From positions 1 through 64,000 of the forward strand of contig JAISTQ010000001.1 of NCBI GenBank assembly GCA_031272505.1: DNA of 64,000 bases, written 5' to 3'. Below are positions 49,307-57,207 of this stretch, piece after piece; position 1 is the first letter of the stretch; the number at the start of each line of letters is the position of its first letter. The notes beneath the pieces were generated by a model that saw only the letters and a program-made list of their open reading frames with translations, was not told the origin of the DNA and made no database searches. This stretch comes from Propionibacteriaceae bacterium. GTDB taxonomy: Bacteria > Actinomycetota > Actinomycetes > Propionibacteriales > Propionibacteriaceae. The translations under genes and the position numbers were made by a program.

Positions 49307-51022
49307 ATGGAGACAGTGCAAGCGACCGACGTCCGTCCGTGGACGAAGCTCTACCAAGGCTTCGCCGACGACATCGTCGTCCCCGACACCACCATGTACG
49401 AACAAGTCGCCGAATCGGCGCGGAAATGGCCGAAGCTGACGGCCTTGATCTACATGGGCAAGCGGCTCAGCTACGAGCAACTGCTCGAAAACATCGATCA
49501 TTGCGCCGCCGGGATGCTGGCGCAGGGCATCAAGGCGGGCGACACCGTCACCCTGGTGATGCCGAACGTTCCGAACACCCTGGTGGTGTTCTACGCGCTG
49601 AACCGGATCGGCGTGCGGGTGGCGATGGTGCATCCGCTTTCCTCGCCGGCCGAGCTGAAGCACTACCTGCAGCAGACCAACTCGACCATGGCCGTCACCA
49701 TGGACATGTTCTATCCGAAGCTGGACGAGATCATCGACGACACCGTCGTCAAGAAGCTGCTGATCTGCCACTTCTCCGATTACCTCTCCAACCCGAAGAA
49801 GGTCGGCTTCAAGATCACCAAGGGCCGCAAGATCGCCAAGGTGCCCGCCAATGACACCCGGGTGATCAACTGGAAGGAGTTCATGGCGAAGGGCAGCGCC
49901 GTGCCGCCGTATACGCGCAGCATTGATCCGCAGGCCCCCACGGTGATCCTCTTCTCCGGCGGAACGACGTCGATGCCGAAGGGCGTCGAGCTGTCTTCCG
50001 TCGCCTTCAACGCCCTGGCGCTCTCCATGCACGAGATCACCGGATTCACCGTGGGCGACTCGGTGCTGGCCATCCTGCCGCTGTTCCACGGCTTCGGGCT
50101 GGGCTTGTGCGTACACACCGCGCTGGTGGTGGGCGCGCACCCGATCCTGGTGCCGGAGTTCTCCGCGAAGATCTACATCGACAACCTGCTCAAGCACCAG
50201 CCGTCGTTCATCGCCGGGGTGCCCACCCTGTTCCAGGCTTTGTTGCAGCACGAGAAGTTCGCCAAGGTGTCCTTCGCCAACCTGCACGGCGCCTATTCGG
50301 GCGGCGATTCGCTCACCCCGGATCTGAAGGCGCGCTTCGACGAGGCGATCATCAAGCAGGGCGGCTCGGTGGAGCTGATGGAGGGCTACGGGCTCACCGA
50401 GTCGGTGACCGCCTGCGCCATTTCGCCCCGGAAGCTCTACAAGGACAACTCCATCGGCGTGCCGATTCCGGGCATGTTGATGAAGGTCGTCGATCCGGTC
50501 AGCGCCGAGGCCATCCCGAACGGCGAGGACGGCGAGTTCTGCGTCACCGGCCCGACGTTGATGAACGGCTACCTGAACGAGCCGGAGGCCACCGCGCAAA
50601 CTTTGCGCAAACACGCGGACGGACGTGTCTGGCTGCACACCGGCGACATCGGCTCGATGGACGACGACGGCTACTTCTACTTCAAGGGCCGCCAGAAGCG
50701 GATCGTGAAGGTCTCCGGCGTCTCGGTCTACCCCGCCCAGGTGGAGCAGGTGCTGGAGGCGCACCCGGCCGTCCGGCAGGCTTGCGTGATCGGCATCCCG
50801 GACAACTACCAGCTCTCCGCGTTGAAGGCTTTCATCGTGCTCAACGACGGGGTCGAGGAGGACGAGCACCTGCGTCACAAGATCGTGCAGCATTGCAAGG
50901 CGCACCTGATCAAGTGGGCGGTGCCGCGCACCATCGAGTTCCGCCGCGAGCTGCCCACCACCTTGGTGGGCAAGACCGCCTACACCCAGTTGGAGCAAGA
51001 GGAAATGGCAGCCCGTGGCTGA
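49307..51022 (+). CDS. Acyl-CoA synthetase (AMP-forming)
   Basis: A 571-residue ANL-superfamily ligase that activates a carboxylic acid, probably a fatty acid, to its CoA thioester through an acyl-AMP. Motifs: phosphate loop VILFSGGTTSMPKGVEL, GYGLTESVTA, HTGDIGSMDDDGYFYFKGR and hinge KRIVKVSGVSVYPAQVE; the C-terminal catalytic Lys is probably that in LVGKTAYTQ. Ribosome-binding site GGGAG precedes the ATG. It forms an operon with the E2-like gene. Chain length cannot be read from sequence. Confidence 0.9.
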   Translation: METVQATDVRPWTKLYQGFADDIVVPDTTMYEQVAESARKWPKLTALIYMGKRLSYEQLLENIDHCAAGMLAQGIKAGDTVTLVMPNVPNTLVVFYALNRIGVRVAMVHPLSSPAELKHYLQQTNSTMAVTMDMFYPKLDEIIDDTVVKKLLICHFSDYLSNPKKVGFKITKGRKIAKVPANDTRVINWKEFMAKGSAVPPYTRSIDPQAPTVILFSGGTTSMPKGVELSSVAFNALALSMHEITGFTVGDSVLAILPLFHGFGLGLCVHTALVVGAHPILVPEFSAKIYIDNLLKHQPSFIAGVPTLFQALLQHEKFAKVSFANLHGAYSGGDSLTPDLKARFDEAIIKQGGSVELMEGYGLTESVTACAISPRKLYKDNSIGVPIPGMLMKVVDPVSAEAIPNGEDGEFCVTGPTLMNGYLNEPEATAQTLRKHADGRVWLHTGDIGSMDDDGYFYFKGRQKRIVKVSGVSVYPAQVEQVLEAHPAVRQACVIGIPDNYQLSALKAFIVLNDGVEEDEHLRHKIVQHCKAHLIKWAVPRTIEFRRELPTTLVGKTAYTQLEQEEMAARG

Positions 51023-51192
51023 AGGCTGCGCGCTGGTATTCCCATTTCTGGTAAATAGCGTTCCCAAACGGCTTTTGGCGACGCATCAGACAGCCGGTTT
51101 CGGGTGCCTACCGCAGTATTCCCCCTAATGGGAACGGCTTTCAATAACTGGTACACATATGTAGGTTGACTTTCGTTGGCTGACTAATCAGG

Positions 51193-51486
51193 GTGCTTAG
51201 ATGTATACCTGAACAAGTGAGGAGACCACGCGAGAGGGTATCGTTCTACGGGCTTGAACCACCCCCAGAACCGAACCTCGACGCCTTGAAGGCCGCGTCT
51301 CGCCGACGCCGAGAGTCCATCGACGGTATGACTATTGATCTACTGGCCGCTCGGAGTGGGTTGAGCCGCAACGCCGTGCTGAATTTGCTAAATGGCGATC
51401 GCGGTGGCGCACTCACATCCTGGTATCACCTGGCTTACGGTCTTGGGATTCCACTGAGTGATTTAGTGATCTACCTGGATGCGTGA
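51193..51486 (+). CDS. XRE-family helix-turn-helix regulator
   Basis: A 97-residue DNA-binding protein with an HTH domain (about 35-95: MTIDLLAARSGLSRNAVLNLLNG). No effector domain follows. The GTG start at 51193 is uncertain; a GTG inside the ORF (about 51218) is another option. The region around 51030-51250 has lower GC than its neighbours, which hints at acquisition. It lies next to the secreted beta-propeller gene, with a shared terminator between the two converging genes. Confidence 0.7.
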   Translation: MLRCIPEQVRRPRERVSFYGLEPPPEPNLDALKAASRRRRESIDGMTIDLLAARSGLSRNAVLNLLNGDRGGALTSWYHLAYGLGIPLSDLVIYLDA

Positions 51487-51503
51487 GGATGGTGAGAAAG
51501 AAA

Positions 51504-51536
51504 GGGGGCAGCTCCACCCCAGCAGGAGCTGCCCCC
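51504..51536. terminator. Bidirectional terminator hairpin
   Basis: A perfect 12-bp stem, GGGGGCAGCTCC / GGAGCTGCCCCC, with a nine-base loop lies between the convergent XRE gene and the beta-propeller gene, 17 and 27 bases from their stops. No long T run, as is common in actinomycetes. Confidence 0.8.
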
Positions 51537-51563
51537 GCCCAACTGATCGTTGGGCAAGTTTGG

Positions 51564-52751
51564 TTACTTGAAGCTGAGCTTCGCGACCGTCACCTTGCCT
51601 TTCCAGCCCGGATCGGGAGCGCCGCCATTGATGTAGTAGACGGTCTTGCCGTCCTTCGACAGCGCGCCGACCAGCATCTCATTTGACTTGGAGCTGAACG
51701 AGCCGACCACGGCCTTCGCGCCCTTTTTCTTGGTGTCGATGATCTGCACCGTCAGCGGGTCCGGCAGATACTTGGTGAAGCCGTCCTGGTCGGGGTTGTT
51801 CACCAGCACATAGCCGTGGGTGTAAAGCATCTTGTAGCCGATGTTGCCCTTCGGCAGCGGCACCCGGTCGATGCTCTTGATCTTTTTCGGGTTGGACAGA
51901 TCCAGCACCTCGACGTAGAACGGCTGGCCGTCCTCTACTTCGGTGCTCACCGTGCGGTATACCTTGTCCTTGCCGACATTCAGCAGATCGAAGAACTCCG
52001 TATTCCCCAGGCCCCACGGGTTATCCTTGCTGGTCTCCACCGCGGTGACCTTTTTGGTCTTGGTGTCGTAGATGGCAAGCATCGAGAAGATGTCGACGCT
52101 CATGCCCACCATCATCGAGAGGTAGAGGTAGCGGCCGGAGTCCGAGGTGGCGATGTCGACGACCTGGCCGGAGGTGACGTTCGCTTCGGCCGGGAAGACC
52201 TTGAAGATCTTGGAGATGTCGTACTTGGCGGTCACCTTGTCGGCCTTCACGCTGTAGGAGAGGATCTTGGTGCCGTAGTGCGGCCCGATGTAGATGCGCT
52301 TGCCGTCCGGGGAGACTTCCATCACTTCCGGATCGTCGAAGGTGGTCTCGCTGTGCGGCAGTATCACCGTCTTGACCAGCTTGTTCTTGGTGGCGTCGAT
52401 CACGTACATGCGGTGGCGGTAGCCGTCCAGCACGTACACTTTGTTGCCGAGGGCCTTGATGCCGTTGATTTCGTAGACCTTCGCGTTCGTCAGCTTGATC
52501 TTGGCGATCTGCTTGCCGGTCTTCTGGTTCAGCACCGTGACGATCGGCTTGTCGTGGTCGAGCACGTAGAGCCGGCCGTTCTTCGCGCCCACGGCGATGT
52601 CATAGGGGAAGGTGCCGCCGGTCTTGAAGACCTTGGAGGACACCTTCACTTTGACGGGCGGGGCGGCAGCTTCCGCGGGGGCCGCGACAGCGCTGCCAGC
52701 GAGCAGCGCCGCCACCAAGGCGGGGACAAACAGGGCAGAGCGGAGTTTCAT
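51564..52751 (-). CDS. Secreted YncE-like beta-propeller protein
   Basis: A 395-residue exported protein: signal peptide (about 1-29, ending AEA), then repeated units of the type RLYVLDHDKPIVTVLNQ, NKVYVLDGYRHRMYVID and KRIYIGPHYGTKILSYS, typical of a seven-bladed beta-propeller (WD40/YVTN family). No enzymatic residues can be assigned; such proteins often bind ligands or act as surface adhesins. The start at 52751 (MKLRSALFVPAL) follows TTAGGAACC. A perfect 12-bp inverted repeat lies in its leader. Confidence 0.8.
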   Translation of the reverse strand: MKLRSALFVPALVAALLAGSAVAAPAEAAAPPVKVKVSSKVFKTGGTFPYDIAVGAKNGRLYVLDHDKPIVTVLNQKTGKQIAKIKLTNAKVYEINGIKALGNKVYVLDGYRHRMYVIDATKNKLVKTVILPHSETTFDDPEVMEVSPDGKRIYIGPHYGTKILSYSVKADKVTAKYDISKIFKVFPAEANVTSGQVVDIATSDSGRYLYLSMMVGMSVDIFSMLAIYDTKTKKVTAVETSKDNPWGLGNTEFFDLLNVGKDKVYRTVSTEVEDGQPFYVEVLDLSNPKKIKSIDRVPLPKGNIGYKMLYTHGYVLVNNPDQDGFTKYLPDPLTVQIIDTKKKGAKAVVGSFSSKSNEMLVGALSKDGKTVYYINGGAPDPGWKGKVTVAKLSFK

Positions 52752-52759
52752 GTGGTTCC

Positions 52760-52802
52760 TAACGTTGTAGCCGATGAGCATCTCTCAACAGCTACAACGT
52801 TA
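52760..52802 (-). promoter_or_regulatory. Perfect 12-bp inverted repeat in the leader of the beta-propeller gene
   Basis: TAACGTTGTAGC (52760-52771) and GCTACAACGTTA (52791-52802) are exact reverse complements separated by 19 bases, ending nine bases upstream of the ATG on the minus strand. Each arm contains the self-complementary AACGTT. It could be a dimer operator or a leader stem-loop covering the ribosome-binding site. Confidence 0.6.
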
Positions 52803-52875
52803 AGACCGGCCGCGTTATTCCGGTGCAGTTTTGTGGATTTCTGCCGCCTATTGACGCAACCCTTTGTGCGGCAAA

Positions 52876-53262
52876 CTACTCTGCGGGAGTTTCTGTGGAG
52901 GTGGGCTCGCCGCAGAGCTCCGACGTCCTCGTGTTCAAGTTCTCAGAGGCGGTTTGCATCTTTTCGATTAGCTCCTCGTACTGCGGGGTGAGCTCCGCCT
53001 GCTTGTCAGTGTCGTCACCGGCTTCTTGCAGCAACTCAAAGTAGCTGATGAAGACGTCGATGTCGGCATACATGTCCTCGGGAGCCACTGCGCGCACTTT
53101 TTGTAGCTGCTCGATGGCCAATGCGAAATTCGTTTCATCCGTGTCGGTGTTCACCAACTCGCAGAACGCCTCCTGGTTGAAGCCGACGGCACTCTCACTC
53201 GGCGTGCCGGAGCAACCGGCCAACGCCAACAGCGCCACAATTCCAATCACTGCTTTTTTCAT
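52876..53262 (-). CDS. Hypothetical lipoprotein
   Basis: A 128-residue exported lipoprotein with lipobox LALAGCS, so Cys18 should be lipidated. The remaining acidic, helical region (about 30-120) contains two further cysteines (FCELV, ELCGEP) that might form a disulfide. The start at 53262 (MKKAVIGIVALLALAGC) follows AGAAAGGGA; an upstream ATG would add an implausible N-terminus. Function not known. It lies between the beta-propeller and metY in the same direction, but 70 or more bases from each. Confidence 0.75.
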   Translation of the reverse strand: MKKAVIGIVALLALAGCSGTPSESAVGFNQEAFCELVNTDTDETNFALAIEQLQKVRAVAPEDMYADIDVFISYFELLQEAGDDTDKQAELTPQYEELIEKMQTASENLNTRTSELCGEPTSTETPAE

Positions 53263-53332
53263 GAAATCCCTTTCTAGACAGTGTTCCAACACTATCCGCA
53301 TTCTCCAAGAGAGCTTGCCAAGTCCATTTTGA

Positions 53333-54616
53333 TTAGGTGCGGGCGAGGGCTTGGTCGAGGTCGGCGATCAGGTCGTCGGGGTTCTCGATACCGATGGAGA
53401 GGCGGACCATTTCGGGAGCCACGCCCGCGTCGCGCAGCTCCGGCTCGGTGAGCTGGGAGTGCGTGGTGGTGGCGTTGTGGATGGCCAAGCTCTTCGCGTC
53501 ACCGATGTTGGCCAGGTGCGAGAATACCGTCAGCGCCTCGATGAAATCGCTGCCAGCCGCCCGGCCCGCCTTCAGCCCGAAGGAGAGCAGGCCGCCGAAG
53601 CCCTTGCCGGTGAGCACCCGCTCGGCGATGGGCTTGTCGGGGCTGGAATCCAGGCCGGGGTAGTTCACCCAGGCGACCTTCGGGTGGCTTTCGAGGTAGG
53701 TGGCCACCGCCAGCGCGTTTGACGAATGCCGCTCCATGCGCAGGTGCAGCGTCTCCATGCCCTGCAGCAGCAGCCAGGAGTTGAACGGGGAGATCACCGC
53801 GCCGGTGTTCCGCAGCAGCACCGTGCGGGCCCGTACGATGTAGGCGGCTGGGCCGGCGGCGTCCGTCCAGACTGTCTCATGGTAGGCGTGGTCGGGGCTG
53901 GTCATGTTCGGGAAACGCTCCGCGTGGGCGAGCCAATCAAACTTGCCCGAATCGACGATCGCGCCGCCCATGGTAGTGCCGTGGCCGCCCAGATACTTGG
54001 TGGCCGAATGCACCGAAACGTCCACCCCGTGATCGAACACCTGGCACAGGAAGGGGGTGGGGACGGTGTTGTCGACGATAAAGGGCAGCCCGAAGCTGTG
54101 GGCGGCCTCCGCCCAGGCGTCCAGGTCGATGACGTTGATGGCCGGGTTGCCGATGCTCTCGCCGAAGACCAGCTTGGTGTGCGCGTCCACATACTTGCCC
54201 AACTCGTCCGGACGCTTCGGATCGACGAAGCGGGCCTCGATCCCATATTGGGTGAGGGTGTGCGCGAACAGCGCGAACGTGCCGCCATAGAGGGTGGAGA
54301 GGGCGACGATGTTGTCGCCCGCACTGGTGAGATTCAGCACCGCATAGGTGATCGCCGCGGCCCCCGAGGCCGTCGACAGCGCCCCGATGCCCCGCTCCAA
54401 GGCGTTGATCCGCTGCTCGAAGAACTCGTTCGTCGGATTCGTGATCCGGGTATAGATGTTTCCCGGCTGCCGCAACGCAAACAGATCGGCCGCATGCTCC
54501 GTCGAATCAAACGTAAACGACGTCGTCTGATAGATCGGCACCGCCCGCGCGTGCGTCGTCGGATCCGCCTGCTCCTGCCCGGCGTGTACCGCCAAGGTCT
54601 CCAAACTCAAAGCCAT
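53333..54616 (-). CDS. metY: O-acetylhomoserine sulfhydrylase (MetY-type)
   Basis: A 427-residue PLP enzyme of the Cys/Met metabolism family that makes homocysteine from O-acetylhomoserine and sulfide. Lys207 in SVHSATKYLGGHGT binds PLP. ETLAVHAGQ at the N-terminus and the PIYQTTSF segment are characteristic, and the length (about 425) with the YGGTFALFAHTL insert points to MetY rather than MetB or MetZ. GAAGGGAG precedes the ATG. No metX is adjacent in the window. No SAM-type riboswitch was recognised in its 160-base leader. Confidence 0.9.
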   Translation of the reverse strand: MALSLETLAVHAGQEQADPTTHARAVPIYQTTSFTFDSTEHAADLFALRQPGNIYTRITNPTNEFFEQRINALERGIGALSTASGAAAITYAVLNLTSAGDNIVALSTLYGGTFALFAHTLTQYGIEARFVDPKRPDELGKYVDAHTKLVFGESIGNPAINVIDLDAWAEAAHSFGLPFIVDNTVPTPFLCQVFDHGVDVSVHSATKYLGGHGTTMGGAIVDSGKFDWLAHAERFPNMTSPDHAYHETVWTDAAGPAAYIVRARTVLLRNTGAVISPFNSWLLLQGMETLHLRMERHSSNALAVATYLESHPKVAWVNYPGLDSSPDKPIAERVLTGKGFGGLLSFGLKAGRAAGSDFIEALTVFSHLANIGDAKSLAIHNATTTHSQLTEPELRDAGVAPEMVRLSIGIENPDDLIADLDQALART

Positions 54617-54777
54617 GTTCGCTCCCTTCAGTGGTTTCGAATGCCAATCCTCTCACACCGCGCCCCCTCCCGTGCGTCCGCGAGACCGCCCCACCACCCG
54701 AATCACGCTCCCACTTGGGGGTTTGGGGTTTTTCGGTAGCCTCGAAATCAGGAAAAACTACTACCAGGAGAACCAAT

Positions 54778-55050
54778 ATGAAAAAGATGCTAGTGATGTG
54801 TGCAACCGCTCTTGTGGGTGTCTTGGCGACGGCTTCCGTGGCCAGCGCCGCCCCCGGTTCATTCATGTCTTTCGGTGGCCAGACGTATGGCGTTTCCGCC
54901 AGCACTCCGGTCACCAATGGTGTGCTCTCGACGGAAAGCCCTGACAAGATCATGGCCGGGGATTCCTCCGGCTTCCAGACGGTCAGCTTCGGTGTACCGA
55001 TCACCGCCGGCGTATCCGTCGGCCAGGTCGTCACCACCTCCACCAAGTAA
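54778..55050 (+). CDS. Small secreted protein (90 residues)
   Basis: Not a recognised family. A signal peptide (MKKMLVMCATALVGVLATA, cleavage likely after ASA near 24) precedes a mature chain of about 66 residues with no cysteine, rich in Ser, Thr, Gly and Val. A strong ribosome-binding site (CCAGGAGAACC) and a strong terminator suggest high expression. It is divergent from metY. Could be a surface-associated or signalling peptide. Confidence 0.75.
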   Translation: MKKMLVMCATALVGVLATASVASAAPGSFMSFGGQTYGVSASTPVTNGVLSTESPDKIMAGDSSGFQTVSFGVPITAGVSVGQVVTTSTK

Positions 55051-55060
55051 TCCTTAAACC

Positions 55061-55094
55061 AAACGGGAAGCCAGCCTCGGTTGGCTTCCCGTTT
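55061..55094 (+). terminator. Rho-independent terminator of the small secreted protein gene
   Basis: AAACGGGAAGCCA / TGGCTTCCCGTTT form a perfect 13-bp stem with an eight-base loop, starting ten bases after the TAA stop; the last stem bases form a short T run followed by CTC. It also lies just downstream of tRNA-Leu on the opposite strand and may serve both. Confidence 0.85.
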
Positions 55095-55106
55095 CTCATG
55101 TCTGCG

Positions 55107-55189
55107 TGCGCGAGAGAGGAGTTGAACCTCCACGCCCTTTCGGGCACACGGACCTGAACCGTGCGCGTCTGCCATTCCGCCACTCGCGC
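55107..55189 (-). tRNA. tRNA-Leu (anticodon CAG)
   Basis: The minus strand folds into a class II tRNA: acceptor GCGCGAG/CTCGCGC, anticodon stem CACGG/CCGTG with loop TTCAGGT giving anticodon CAG, a variable arm GCCCGAAAGGGC and T-arm GGTTCAACTCC. CCA is not encoded. Confidence 0.95.
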
Positions 55190-55209
55190 GTGATGTTGGA
55201 CAGCGACGA

Positions 55210-55318
55210 TAAGGGTATCACGGAGTGGGGGTGATGGCCAAGGCGAGGCGGGAATCCGCCGGAAGAACCACAACTATTCGCGAACGCGGGCGAACGCGAG
55301 CGCGTTAGGATACCCTTA
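55210..55318. promoter_or_regulatory. Inverted GATACCCTTA motifs shared by the tRNA-Leu and dps upstream regions
   Basis: TAAGGGTATC (55210-55219) and GATACCCTTA (55309-55318) are exact reverse complements 89 bases apart. Each contains TACCCT, positioned as a -10 box for the divergent tRNA-Leu (minus) and dps (plus). Two CGAACGCG direct repeats lie at about 55280-55300, just upstream of the dps box, and could be an operator. Confidence 0.4.
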
Positions 55319-55347
55319 CGGGAGAGTTGCGAACTAAAGGAGAAAAC

Positions 55348-55809
55348 ATGCCCAGTGCCATCGCGGGCGTCACCGACGCCACCGCCGACAAAGTAGTAGC
55401 CATCCTGCAGCAGCGCTTGAGCGCGTACAACGATCTGTCTTTGCTGCTCAAGCACGTCCACTGGAACGTGGTGGGGCCGAACTTCATCGCCGTCCACGAG
55501 ATGCTTGATCCGCAGATCGACCTGGTGCGCGGTTACGCTGACGAGGCGGCGGAGCGGATCGCCACCCTGGGCGGCACGCCGGTCGGCTTGGCCAGCGCGA
55601 TCACCAGCCCGCTGCCTTACACGTTGAACCATGGCAACGTGCAAGACCATCTGGCGGCCGTCAACAAGGTGTACGACATCGTGATCGCGGCGAACCGGGA
55701 GGCCATCGACGCCACCGAGATCGATCCGGTCACCCAGGACCTCTTCATCGGGGCGACGGCGGAACTGGAGAAGTTCCAGTGGTTCGTCCGCGCCCACCTG
55801 CAGAGCTGA
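55348..55809 (+). CDS. dps: Dps-family ferritin-like DNA protection protein
   Basis: A 153-residue dodecameric mini-ferritin that oxidises and stores iron with peroxide and may bind DNA. The ferroxidase motif is HWNVVGPNFIAVHEMLDPQID. The start at 55348 (MPSAIAGVTDAT) follows CTAAAGGAG; an upstream in-frame ATG lacks spacing. Leader of about 30 bases from a TACCCT -10 box. It converges on the next gene with 21 bases between the stops. Confidence 0.94.
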   Translation: MPSAIAGVTDATADKVVAILQQRLSAYNDLSLLLKHVHWNVVGPNFIAVHEMLDPQIDLVRGYADEAAERIATLGGTPVGLASAITSPLPYTLNHGNVQDHLAAVNKVYDIVIAANREAIDATEIDPVTQDLFIGATAELEKFQWFVRAHLQS

Positions 55810-55830
55810 ACCAGGTTGGACTAAACCGGG

Positions 55831-57156
55831 TTACGGCACTTTCTTTCCGGCGGCGACCGCGTCCACGGCGGTCACCAGCCGCTTCATGAAGTCTTCGGTG
55901 TCGATCTGTCCCTTGGGGTCGCTCCAGATCTCCACGGCTACGGAACCATAGTAGAAAGTGCGATTGCCATCATTTTCGGCGACGACGCCACCCTCGACCT
56001 CCGTGAAGCTGCCGGTAAGCGTCGAGGTGTAGCAGCTTTGCAAGTTCGAAAAGAACTCTTCGTCGGTATTTACGGGCACTGTGAAGTTGACCAAATGTGC
56101 GCTGCCGATGCCGCGATCAATGCTGTCAATCGTGGCGTAAGTAGTTGATTCCAATTCATCGACACGAAGTATGGCAGCCACGCAACTGTCACCAGTCCAA
56201 GGGATGTCAAGAAGTACGGAACGCGATTCCCAACCGTCGGACGAATCTGGCAGCGACTCCAGCACGGTGCTGGTGAGCAACTGCTCCACCTGGGCTGTCG
56301 TCAACACCGGATTCGAATGGCCACCGCCAGCCCACGGCTGCCACAGATACAGGCCTACCCCGGCGGCAGCTACCACGACCGCCCCGATGATGCCGAAGAT
56401 CAGCCCGTTTTTGGACTTCCGCTGCTGGAGTGGGAAGCCGTAGGGCCCAGCCGGGCCTCCAGGCGGCGGCGGATAGACCGGCGGCGCGGGCGGATAAGCC
56501 GCTTGCGCGGGGGGATAAGCCGTTTGCGCGGGCGGATAGTTGGGCGGCATCGACGGATAGCCGACCTGATCGGGCGGATAGACCACCTGATCCGGCGGGT
56601 AGTTTGCCGTGAACGGTTGACCGAGGTCTGGCGAAGCGGCGAAGACTGGCCCGGCCGGGGCGATTTCCTCCGGCTCCGGGGTGGCGGGTTCCGCTTCAGC
56701 CACTGCGGGCTCGGGGGCGATTTCCTCCGCCTCCAGAGGTTCGGCCGCTTCGGGAGTCGGGATGATGGTCTCGTCTGCGGCGGGTTCCGCGGGCATCCGC
56801 AAGATGGTCTCGTCCGCATCGACGGGCTCCTGGGGAGCTGCGGCGACGGTTTCGTCAGCGACCGGCTCCTGGGGAGCTGAGGCGACGGTTTCGTCAGCGG
56901 CTGGCGGCGCGGCGGCGACAGGTGCTTCGGGAGCCGCGGGCGCGGGTGGCGCGAGCCGCTGGGCGGCGATGGCCCGGGCTGCGTCGTCCGCGTTGGTGGC
57001 GATGAAGCTGAGCAACTGCGGATAGGCGTTCGGATGGGCCGCCACTTGGGCGCGCAAGGTGGGCTGCAGCGTCGAAATCAAGGCCAGTTGCGGCCCCGGA
57101 AGATTCGGATCTGCGAGCGCGGCCTGGGCCTGCGCAAGATCGGTGAAATCCGCCAT
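55831..57156 (-). CDS. Membrane protein with N-terminal variant leucine-rich repeat and Pro-rich linker
   Basis: A 441-residue single-pass protein. An N-terminal variant leucine-rich repeat region (about 1-65: ALADPNLPGPQLALIS and VAAHPNAYPQLLSFIA) is followed by a long acidic Pro/Ala/Glu-rich linker with VAAAPQEPV-type repeats, a YPPDQV/YPPAQ tandem repeat (about 200-245), a membrane helix (about 262-282) and an extracellular domain with two cysteines (DSCVAAILR, LQSCYT). A similar layout is common in actinobacterial proteins of unknown role. The start at 57156 follows AAGGAGG. Confidence 0.75.
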   Translation of the reverse strand: MADFTDLAQAQAALADPNLPGPQLALISTLQPTLRAQVAAHPNAYPQLLSFIATNADDAARAIAAQRLAPPAPAAPEAPVAAAPPAADETVASAPQEPVADETVAAAPQEPVDADETILRMPAEPAADETIIPTPEAAEPLEAEEIAPEPAVAEAEPATPEPEEIAPAGPVFAASPDLGQPFTANYPPDQVVYPPDQVGYPSMPPNYPPAQTAYPPAQAAYPPAPPVYPPPPGGPAGPYGFPLQQRKSKNGLIFGIIGAVVVAAAGVGLYLWQPWAGGGHSNPVLTTAQVEQLLTSTVLESLPDSSDGWESRSVLLDIPWTGDSCVAAILRVDELESTTYATIDSIDRGIGSAHLVNFTVPVNTDEEFFSNLQSCYTSTLTGSFTEVEGGVVAENDGNRTFYYGSVAVEIWSDPKGQIDTEDFMKRLVTAVDAVAAGKKVP

Positions 57157-57207
57157 TGGAAACCTCCTTGGCACCAGTCTACGGCCAGGATATGGCGTTC
57201 GCTAACG

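Noticed and set aside
54617-54777. SAM riboswitch in front of metY
   Set aside because: The leader lacks recognisable SAM-I/II/IV core motifs; it holds only GC-rich sequence and a ribosome-binding site.
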